Source of the DNA: Gammaproteobacteria bacterium
GTDB lineage: Bacteria > Pseudomonadota > Gammaproteobacteria > UBA6429 > Thiohalophilaceae
Direction: 5' to 3'
Assembly: GCA_024641445.1 (NCBI GenBank)
Contig: JAHEDA010000143.1
Span: forward strand, 1-6,395
Length of the DNA stretch: 6,395 nt
Under the pieces are notes generated by a model. It did no database searches, had not been told where the DNA came from, and saw only the letters and a program-made list of their open reading frames with translations. The position numbers and the translations under genes were made by a program. Within the stretch, counting starts at the first letter, position 1. Each line of letters begins with the position of its first letter. Below, one piece after another: positions 1-5,360 of the stretch.

Positions 1-7
1 CAGTGGT

Positions 8-973
8 ATGAGTAATCACCCCACTACAAACCCAGCCTATCGTGGCCGTTTTGCGCCCTCCCCAACCGGTCCGCTGCACTTCGGTTCGCTTATTGCGGCC
101 CTGGCGAGTTACCTTGAGGCGAAGTCTCACGGTGGACGCTGGGAGGTGCGCATCGACGACATAGACCCTCCACGCGAAGTACCCGGCGCTGCCGCTGATA
201 TTTTGCACACGCTCGAGGCCTATGGATTTGAGTGGGATGGACCGGTGCACTATCAAGCCCAAAATCTCGAACGCTATGCCGCCGCCCTCCGCGAACTGAT
301 TACGCAAGGGCAAATCTATGCCTGCGCGTGTAGTCGCAAGGAGATCGCACAACACCCGAGTACCCAACTCGCCCCCCCCGGCTTTTATCCTGGGACCTGC
401 ATCAAACGAGGGCTCGGCCTAAATCCGGAATATGCCCTGCGACTCATCGTTGCAAATGCCCAGGTCAACTTCCTCGATCAGATACAGGGCCAGCAGATCT
501 GTCATCTGGCACAGACTTGTGGCGACTTTATTCTGCGTCGAAATGATGGCCTCTATTCGTACCAGTTCGCGACGGCCGTCGATGACGCCCTCGACGGCTA
601 TAGTCACATCCTGCGTGGGAGCGACCTGTTGGAGTCGACGCCCCGCCAGATATTCGTCCAGCAGGCGCTCGGCTATGCGGCACCCCAGTACGGACATCTC
701 CCCATCGCCACCAATCAACATGGTGAAAAATTGAGCAAACAGACCCACGCCCGCCCCCTGGTCCCCAATACAGCGGTGCAAGCTATCTGGCAGGCATTGG
801 ACTTTCTGGGCCAAGCCCCCCCTGTGGAGTTAAGTAAATGTGAATTGCGAACGATATGGGAATGGGGACAGCAGTTTTGGGACAGTAAAAACGTCCCCCA
901 CCTGCTGCAACAGCGCGTCACCTCGCTGGATCAGCGTGAAACATACCCAGGAAATCAAAATCAACATGGCTGA
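8..973 (+). CDS. gluQRS: Glutamyl-Q tRNA(Asp) synthetase
   Basis: A paralogue of the catalytic domain of glutamyl-tRNA synthetase. It activates glutamate and attaches it to the queuosine base at the wobble position of tRNA-Asp, without the anticodon-binding domain of GluRS (family knowledge). At 321 residues it is near the family length of about 300. The class I HIGH-type motif is HFGS (residues 24-27), after the family-typical RFAPSPTGPL start. IDDIDPPREVPGAA (49-62) is also characteristic. A zinc site is visible as C106, C108, Y127 and C131. The KMSKS-type loop is KLSKQ (241-245). The ATG at 8 leaves only 7 upstream bases, so its ribosome binding site and any neighbour such as dksA, often next to this gene in gammaproteobacteria, cannot be seen; a start further upstream is not excluded. 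The last 8 bases overlap the next gene. Runs of 8 C (372-379) and 7 C (816-822) lie inside, but the frame is intact. Confidence 0.96.
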   Translation: MSNHPTTNPAYRGRFAPSPTGPLHFGSLIAALASYLEAKSHGGRWEVRIDDIDPPREVPGAAADILHTLEAYGFEWDGPVHYQAQNLERYAAALRELITQGQIYACACSRKEIAQHPSTQLAPPGFYPGTCIKRGLGLNPEYALRLIVANAQVNFLDQIQGQQICHLAQTCGDFILRRNDGLYSYQFATAVDDALDGYSHILRGSDLLESTPRQIFVQQALGYAAPQYGHLPIATNQHGEKLSKQTHARPLVPNTAVQAIWQALDFLGQAPPVELSKCELRTIWEWGQQFWDSKNVPHLLQQRVTSLDQRETYPGNQNQHG

Positions 974-1472
974 AGAGACTCCACTCGACAAACTCCCCGT
1001 ACTGTCCCTCACCGGCCTATACCGAGAACAACTTTGCCTGAAACTTGAGGCGACGAAGTTATTCCATGGCTTTAGCCGTGGTGAGTTAGAGGTCCTGCTC
1101 GACCATGTGCGAGCACGCCTCGTACCCAAGGGCAGCATGCTTTATGTGGAGGGCAATATCGGGTCCTACCTGTGCGTTATCGTCAGTGGCCGGGTCTCGA
1201 TTACCAAGAAAACGACGGGGGATGAGATCAAAAAGATCAGTACTGTCAGAGAAGGCGCAACACTGGGTGAGATGTCCCTGGTCGATAATTTTCCGCACTC
1301 CGCCACGGCAGAGACCCTGAGCGAGTGCGAGGTCCTCTATCTCAACCGTGAGCGGCTAATCGGTATGAGCGGCGACTTTCCCCAACTCACCAATCACCTG
1401 CTTTGGAGCTTGGCCTCACAAATCAGCGCACGTCTGCGCCAAACCAGCGGCCTGCTGGTTGACTATCTATAG
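966..1472 (+). CDS. Stand-alone cyclic nucleotide-binding domain protein (CRP-like fold, no DNA-binding domain)
   Basis: A 168-residue protein that is essentially one cNBD beta-roll with flanking helices. Residues 31-50 resemble the entry helices (KLFHGFSRGELEVLLDHV). Strands run from about 51 to 128, with YLCVIVSGRVSI (68-79) matching the conserved turn. The phosphate-binding cassette is about 96-114, including GEMSLVDNFPHSA (101-113). A C-terminal helix (about 137-160) resembles the CRP dimerisation helix, but the protein ends where a helix-turn-helix would begin, so it should not bind DNA as CRP does. G101 and E102 of the cassette are kept, but His111 lies where CRP has the Arg that contacts the cyclic phosphate, so the ligand is uncertain. 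I chose the ATG at 966 because cNBD homology starts after it; the open frame extends up to 840, but that part is the gluQRS tail read out of frame. It overlaps gluQRS by 8 bases, with a modest CAGGAAA site at 948-954, so translational coupling is likely. Confidence 0.85.
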   Translation: MAEETPLDKLPVLSLTGLYREQLCLKLEATKLFHGFSRGELEVLLDHVRARLVPKGSMLYVEGNIGSYLCVIVSGRVSITKKTTGDEIKKISTVREGATLGEMSLVDNFPHSATAETLSECEVLYLNRERLIGMSGDFPQLTNHLLWSLASQISARLRQTSGLLVDYL

Positions 1473-1486
1473 GGAGACTGGCGACA

Positions 1487-1519
1487 ATGACCGTATATAA
1501 ATCCGGCCTCCCAACCTGA
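1487..1519 (+). other. Possible 10-codon leader ORF upstream of the PilZ gene
   Basis: ATG at 1487 opens a frame encoding MTVYKSGLPT and ending in TGA at 1517-1519. It has a better Shine-Dalgarno (AGGGAG, 1471-1476, 10 bases before the ATG) than the PilZ gene that starts 20 bases after its stop. The site overlaps the stop codon of the preceding cNBD gene. It could be a leader that delivers ribosomes to the PilZ start, or chance. It is out of frame with the PilZ gene and has no recognisable homology. Confidence 0.15.
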
Positions 1520-1538
1520 GCCACTAGTAATAATAACA

Positions 1539-2300
1539 ATGACCAATAACACCAACGACAAGAGTACACTCCCCATCACGCATGAGGATGTAGAGCAATA
1601 CCGTCTGCATAGTCGTAACGAGATTGTAGGAAAACTGCGTACGCTGGCGCGCTCCCGTACCCTTGCCACCGTGTTTTTCGATCACGGAAGTAAATCCTTG
1701 ATTACAACCATCATCGAGGTATTACCGGACAAGGACCTCCTTGTATTCGACTATGGTAATGACGAGACAATCAACAACCGTCTGATCCAGACCGATTCTG
1801 TCGTCATCAAGACGCAGCATGATGGTGTAACCTGTCAATTTACGACTCACAGCATTAAAAAGGCCAAATTTCAGGGGCAAGCGGTGTTTGCCTGCGTCAT
1901 CCCGGAGAACATCATCTGGTTGCAACGACGTGAAACCTACCGCGCTCGTCTGCCGATGGGCTCCAGCGCGAGCTGCACCCTCACCAAGCAAGACGGCAGC
2001 GTTGTCACGTATAAAATTCTCGATATAAGTACCACCGGCATCGCCTTCCATGATGAAATCACCGACACTGAATTTGAGCGGGGCAAGAAATTCAATGCTT
2101 GTCAGGTCAAGCTGGAGGACCATGGCACTGGAGTGATTAATCTTGAAGTGCGTAACATTCTGCCTATAAATAAGGACAACCCAAAGTTAGGCCGCCGCAT
2201 AGGTTGTCTAGTGCTGAGCATCACAACCGATATTGACGCCATGATTCAACGCTTTATTCACCACATCGAAACCCAGCGTCGTCGCGTAGACGAAGAATAA
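1539..2300 (+). CDS. YcgR-like flagellar brake/PilZ domain c-di-GMP receptor
   Basis: A 253-residue cytoplasmic protein with the two-part YcgR layout: an N-terminal PilZN-type beta domain (about 15-115) and a C-terminal PilZ domain (about 125-245). Both c-di-GMP motifs are intact: RRxxxR at R130, R131 and R135 (QRRETYRARLP), and DxSxxG at D162, S164 and G167 (DISTTG). The stretch FACVIPENIIWLQRR just before the PilZ domain matches the usual YcgR linker. Such proteins bind c-di-GMP and in known cases slow the flagellar motor or act on other partners; no flagellar gene is visible here, so the output is unknown. ATG 1539 is the only plausible start, because the frame upstream runs back to a stop at 1488-1490 without ATG, GTG or TTG and the next Met is residue 140. 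No Shine-Dalgarno precedes it: the 15 bases before are AT-rich (AGTAATAATAACA), so translation may be SD-independent or use ribosomes arriving from upstream. The gap to the cNBD gene is 66 bases. Confidence 0.9.
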   Translation: MTNNTNDKSTLPITHEDVEQYRLHSRNEIVGKLRTLARSRTLATVFFDHGSKSLITTIIEVLPDKDLLVFDYGNDETINNRLIQTDSVVIKTQHDGVTCQFTTHSIKKAKFQGQAVFACVIPENIIWLQRRETYRARLPMGSSASCTLTKQDGSVVTYKILDISTTGIAFHDEITDTEFERGKKFNACQVKLEDHGTGVINLEVRNILPINKDNPKLGRRIGCLVLSITTDIDAMIQRFIHHIETQRRRVDEE

Positions 2301-2362
2301 ACCTCCATCCCGCACCCTCGCTTTACCGGAGCATCGATATCTGTCCGATGGGCCTGGCGCTA

Positions 2363-2392
2363 TTGAAATATCGCGTAACCTGACAGCATAAT
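2363..2392 (+). promoter_or_regulatory. Candidate sigma70 promoter for the DUF294-exonuclease unit
   Basis: TTGAAA at 2363-2368 (5 of 6 to TTGACA) is followed after 18 bases by CATAAT at 2387-2392 (5 of 6 to TATAAT). A start near 2399 would leave a leader of about 20 bases before the ATG at 2421. It lies in the longest gap between genes in the window (2301-2420). The rest of that gap holds only a weak 5-bp inverted repeat (2332-2336 with 2346-2350) with no T-tract. The match is by eye. Confidence 0.45.
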
Positions 2393-2420
2393 CGAGACCA
2401 CCCTCAAAAAGTGTCCCCGC

Positions 2421-4316
2421 ATGAGCGAAGCCACTCGCAGCAACTTGCAACCTGTCCTGGATTTCCTTTCCCGGCACGCCCCCTTCGATCAAATGCAGGC
2501 GGAGCACCTCCTGGAGCTTACACGCCGGAGCAAACTCGCCTTTTTTGCCAAGGGTGAATACGTCACCCGCCCCGAAGGCGGTATCGCGCAACATCTATAT
2601 ATCATCAAACAAGGGCGGGTCCGTGGCGAGACCGAGAGCGGTGAAGAGAGCGTGTGGGAATTGATCGGCGGTGAGAGTTTTCCCATTGGGGCCCTGTTGG
2701 CGCACCGTCCTGTCAATACCCGTCATCGCGCCATGGAGGATAGCTTCTGCTTTGAACTGGCGGCCGATGATTTTTACACCCTACTTGATAAGAGCGAGGT
2801 CCTGCGCGACTTTTGCACACGACGCCTCGCCAATCTATTGGATCAGGCGCAGCGCGAGACCCAATCCTATAGCACCTTCCAGATCGCGGGCGAGGCGACC
2901 TTAAACAGCCCGCTTGGAAAATTGCTCAGACCTGATGCGCCTTACTGTCTCCATAGTGATTCTATCCAGCACGTATTAGAGACATTGCAACAGATTCACG
3001 GGCGCAGTATCGCGATCGTCGATGAGTCCATGCGCCCTGTTGGCATTATTACCCTGCGTGATGTGCTTGAACGTGTCACCCTGCCACAACGTTCCCTCAG
3101 TGATAGCGTTGCGACGGTGATGTCAAAACAGTTGTATATCCTGCAAGAACAGGATTTCGCCTTTGAGGCCGCCCTGCTCATGGCCGAACAGGGTATCGGC
3201 CACGTCTGCGTGGTGGACAGTACGGGAAAATATCTCGGCGTGGTCTCGGAGCGCATGCTGTTCTCACTACAAAAGGTTGGGCTTGGAAACATCAGCCGCG
3301 CCATTCAGCAGGCCGCCAGCATCGAACTGCTGAAACAACTCGCGCATGAAATACGCCACTTCACCCAACAATTGATGGCGCAAGGCGCCTCGGTCGATCA
3401 ACTCACACGGATTATTGCCGCCCTGAACGATCGACTGACCCAACGCGTCATCAGCCTGACCGTGTCGGAATCAGACTCCCCGCCCCCTCCCTTTACCTGG
3501 CTCGCCTTCGGCAGCGAGGGGCGCGAGGAACAGACACTAAAGACTGACCAGGATAATGGCATCCTGTTCGAGGCCAACTCAAAAAGCGAGGCGGATGCGC
3601 TACGCCAGCAATTACTCCCCCTGGCATTGCAGATCAATCACCGCCTCGCCGAGGTGGGCTTCCCGCTCTGCCCTGGCAACATCATGGCAAGCAACCCTAT
3701 CTGCTGTCTCAGCCTGGAGGAGTGGCAGGCACGCTTTCAGACCTGGCTCAAACAAGGTGACGCCGGGCATCTGTTGAATGCCGCGATCTTCTTTGACTTT
3801 CGCCCGCTCTACGGCCCTACCGAACCTGTCCTGCGCCTACGACAATCGCTGCATGAAGGTACCAGTAAAAACCCGCGCTTTTTGCACATGATGGCCGCCA
3901 ATGCCCTGCGCAATACCCCTCCGTTAGGGCTCTTTAGCGACTTCCGCCTGAAATCAAAAGGTGGCGGCCCCGCCAGCCTCGATCTGAAGTTACAGGCGCT
4001 GACACCCTTTGTCGATGCAGCCCGCATCTATGCCCTGGCCCATAACATCAAAACGACCAACACTCAGCAGCGACTACGTGATGCCGCCAAGGTGGGGGCT
4101 ATACCTCTCGGTGAGGTCTCGGCCTGGTGTGAGGCATACGGTTTTTTGCAAATGCTGCGCATGCGGCAACATCAACAGCAAGATGAACGTGGTGATAACC
4201 TGGATAACAAGTTAGCACCCGAGTCACTCAACGAGTTGGATCGCCGCATTCTGAAGGAGGCGCTGCGACAGGCGCGTAAACTGCAACAACGTCTTGCGAT
4301 GGATTATCAACTATGA
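2421..4316 (+). CDS. cNBD-CBS-DUF294 nucleotidyltransferase-like protein
   Basis: A 631-residue multidomain soluble protein. Residues about 14-140 form a cNBD. About 160-290 form a pair of CBS domains, seen in IAIVDESMRPVGIITLRDVL (197-216) and VCVVDSTGKYLGVVSERMLF (262-281); such pairs usually bind adenine nucleotides. About 305-440 is the DUF294 nucleotidyltransferase-like domain, with GSEGREEQ (364-371) and TDQDN (375-379), where D376 and D378 fit the metal-binding pair of the polymerase-beta/GlnD-like fold. About 440-625 is the helical DUF294 C-terminal domain (FFDFRPLYG at 457-465, LKLQALTPFVDAARIYAL at 522-539). Relation to GlnD suggests nucleotide transfer to a protein or small molecule, but no substrate is established to my knowledge. 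In the cNBD cassette (about 84-104) the conserved Glu after Gly90 is Ala91, so cAMP binding is doubtful. No clear Shine-Dalgarno precedes the ATG; a nearby GTG at 2411 is out of frame. The stop overlaps the start of the exonuclease gene. Family certain, function inferred. Confidence 0.92.
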   Translation: MSEATRSNLQPVLDFLSRHAPFDQMQAEHLLELTRRSKLAFFAKGEYVTRPEGGIAQHLYIIKQGRVRGETESGEESVWELIGGESFPIGALLAHRPVNTRHRAMEDSFCFELAADDFYTLLDKSEVLRDFCTRRLANLLDQAQRETQSYSTFQIAGEATLNSPLGKLLRPDAPYCLHSDSIQHVLETLQQIHGRSIAIVDESMRPVGIITLRDVLERVTLPQRSLSDSVATVMSKQLYILQEQDFAFEAALLMAEQGIGHVCVVDSTGKYLGVVSERMLFSLQKVGLGNISRAIQQAASIELLKQLAHEIRHFTQQLMAQGASVDQLTRIIAALNDRLTQRVISLTVSESDSPPPPFTWLAFGSEGREEQTLKTDQDNGILFEANSKSEADALRQQLLPLALQINHRLAEVGFPLCPGNIMASNPICCLSLEEWQARFQTWLKQGDAGHLLNAAIFFDFRPLYGPTEPVLRLRQSLHEGTSKNPRFLHMMAANALRNTPPLGLFSDFRLKSKGGGPASLDLKLQALTPFVDAARIYALAHNIKTTNTQQRLRDAAKVGAIPLGEVSAWCEAYGFLQMLRMRQHQQQDERGDNLDNKLAPESLNELDRRILKEALRQARKLQQRLAMDYQL

Positions 4317-5020
4317 AATGGCCCTGGCCATTTCGCGCACGCAAACAACTGTCTGAAGCGATCTTGGGGCGCCAACACCGCTGGAGCCAATTGCCCACAC
4401 CCAAGCTGACGCTCCCATTCTCACAGGCTAGTTATATCGTTATAGACCTCGAGACCAGCGGTCTCGATACCCGACGTGATCGCCTCATATCAATTGGTGC
4501 GGTACGTGTCGCTGCAAAACGTATCTGCTATGAAGATTGCTTTCACGTTGTTTTGCAGCAACACCAGACCAGCGATCACGACAACATCCTCATACATGGT
4601 ATTACGCCCACCACTCAACGTGAGGGTACGCCGCCTGTGGAGGCTCTCATGGCATTCTGGGAATTTGCAGGCAAGTCTCCGCTGGTCGCCTATCACGCAC
4701 CTTTCGATCAACAATTTCTCTTGCGTAGCACGCACCAGCAGTTAGACATTCGACCAAAATCAAAATGGCTTGATCTGGCCTGGTTACTCCCTGCGGTGTT
4801 CACAAATACCGTACCGAACCGTTCCCCCTTAGATAAATGGTTAGCCCACTTCCAATTGGCAGAAGATGGCAGACACACAGCCGATGCTGATGCATTAGCA
4901 ACTGCTGAATTACTGTTAATGTCTCTCACACAAGCAGAGAAAAAAGGCTTGACGCATTTTGATGCATTGTTCACTCTAGCGAACGGAGAGATGAAGCTCG
5001 CTCCAGGAGGAGGTTTTTGA
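4313..5020 (+). CDS. DEDDh-family 3'-5' exonuclease (DnaQ/epsilon-like)
   Basis: A 235-residue RNase T/DnaQ-fold nuclease. Exo I: D45 and E47 in VIDLETSGLD. Exo II: D132 in YHAPFDQQFL. Exo III: H188 and D193 in HTADADALAT, with the five-residue spacing typical of the DEDDh class. HGITP (95-99) is the usual nucleotide-contacting segment. All catalytic residues are present, so it should be an active exonuclease on single-stranded DNA or RNA ends; the substrate cannot be read from sequence. A basic, Trp/Pro-rich extension of about 40 residues (starting MKWPWPFRARKQ) precedes the domain, and the tail ends in a short Gly-rich stretch. ATG overlaps the previous TGA as ATGA, with no good Shine-Dalgarno of its own, so it is translationally coupled to the DUF294 gene. 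From memory, a nuclease of this kind sits beside a DUF294 protein and a sodium symporter in other gammaproteobacteria. The last 200 bases look more AT-rich than the genes around it. Confidence 0.93.
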   Translation: MKWPWPFRARKQLSEAILGRQHRWSQLPTPKLTLPFSQASYIVIDLETSGLDTRRDRLISIGAVRVAAKRICYEDCFHVVLQQHQTSDHDNILIHGITPTTQREGTPPVEALMAFWEFAGKSPLVAYHAPFDQQFLLRSTHQQLDIRPKSKWLDLAWLLPAVFTNTVPNRSPLDKWLAHFQLAEDGRHTADADALATAELLLMSLTQAEKKGLTHFDALFTLANGEMKLAPGGGF

Positions 5021-5082
5021 GGTCCATGACACCTCGGTTCGGAAAACCAATCTGTCACCCGACTAATAACCCACTACAACAA

Positions 5083-5088
5083 AAGGAG
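5083..5088 (+). promoter_or_regulatory. Shine-Dalgarno that decides the GTG start of the DUF4212 gene
   Basis: AAGGAG lies 8 bases before GTG 5097, an ideal distance. The first in-frame ATG (5115) would be 26 bases away. The rest of the 76-base gap (5021-5096) shows no convincing promoter or terminator; the only hairpin is a 4-bp stem, GGTT (5036-5039) with AACC (5045-5048), and no T-tract follows. Confidence 0.8.
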
Positions 5089-5096
5089 ACAATACC

Positions 5097-5357
5097 GTGC
5101 AAACCACAGATAAAATGCGCGAGTATTGGCAGAAGAATCTACGCATCACCGGGGTCCTTCTTGTCATCTGGTTTCTCGTTTCATTCGGGATAGTGTTCTT
5201 CGCAAAAGAACTCAGCACTTTAACCTTCTTTGGTTTCCCATTTAGTTTCTACATGGGTGCCCAGGGATCTTTGATCATCTTCGTTGCCATCATTGCCTAT
5301 TACGCCAGGACGATGAACAAGATGGACAAAGACTACGGCGTTTCCGAGGAGGAATAA
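5097..5357 (+). CDS. DUF4212 protein, small subunit of a sodium:solute symporter
   Basis: An 86-residue inner-membrane protein with two predicted transmembrane helices (about 17-37 and 51-71), a short basic N-terminus and an acidic C-terminal tail (DKDYGVSEEE). The pattern MREYWQKNLR near the start and FGFPFSFYMGAQGS before the second helix are typical of the DUF4212 family, described as the small partner of VC_2705-type symporters. It starts with GTG, chosen from its Shine-Dalgarno. Only 3 bases separate its stop from the large-subunit gene, whose ribosome binding site lies inside the last codons here, so the two are cotranscribed and probably made in proportion. The small subunit presumably stabilises or assists the transporter, by analogy with the YjcH (DUF485)-ActP pair; this is inference. 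Confidence 0.92.
   Translation: MQTTDKMREYWQKNLRITGVLLVIWFLVSFGIVFFAKELSTLTFFGFPFSFYMGAQGSLIIFVAIIAYYARTMNKMDKDYGVSEEE
5346..5353 (+). promoter_or_regulatory. Shine-Dalgarno of the symporter large-subunit gene
   Basis: GAGGAGGA contains a full AGGAGG (5347-5352) 8 bases before ATG 5361. It overlaps the Glu codons and the stop of the DUF4212 gene, which ties the two genes translationally and confirms the ATG at 5361. Confidence 0.85.
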
Positions 5358-5360
5358 AAC

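Noticed and set aside
840..965. Upstream extension of the cNBD gene to an ATG at 840
   Set aside because: These 42 codons are the 3' end of gluQRS in another frame and do not resemble any cNBD protein; ATG 966 gives the expected N-terminus.
1459..1501. TTGACT and TATAAA as a promoter for the PilZ gene
   Set aside because: The two elements are about 30 bases apart, far from the usual 16-18, and no better -10 lies at the right distance.
2332..2350. Inverted repeat CATCG/CGATG as a terminator after the PilZ gene
   Set aside because: The stem is only 5 bp with a 9-base loop, and no T-tract follows.
5036..5048. GGTT/AACC hairpin as a terminator after the exonuclease gene
   Set aside because: A 4-bp stem without a T-tract is too weak to support a terminator call.
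5026..5193. A 55-codon frame starting at ATG 5026 behind AGGAGGAGG (5005-5013)
   Set aside because: Spacing is long (12 bases), the frame mostly overlaps the start of the DUF4212 gene, and the translation lacks hydrophobic or other recognisable character. The G-rich stretch is explained by the Pro-Gly-Gly-Gly end of the exonuclease.
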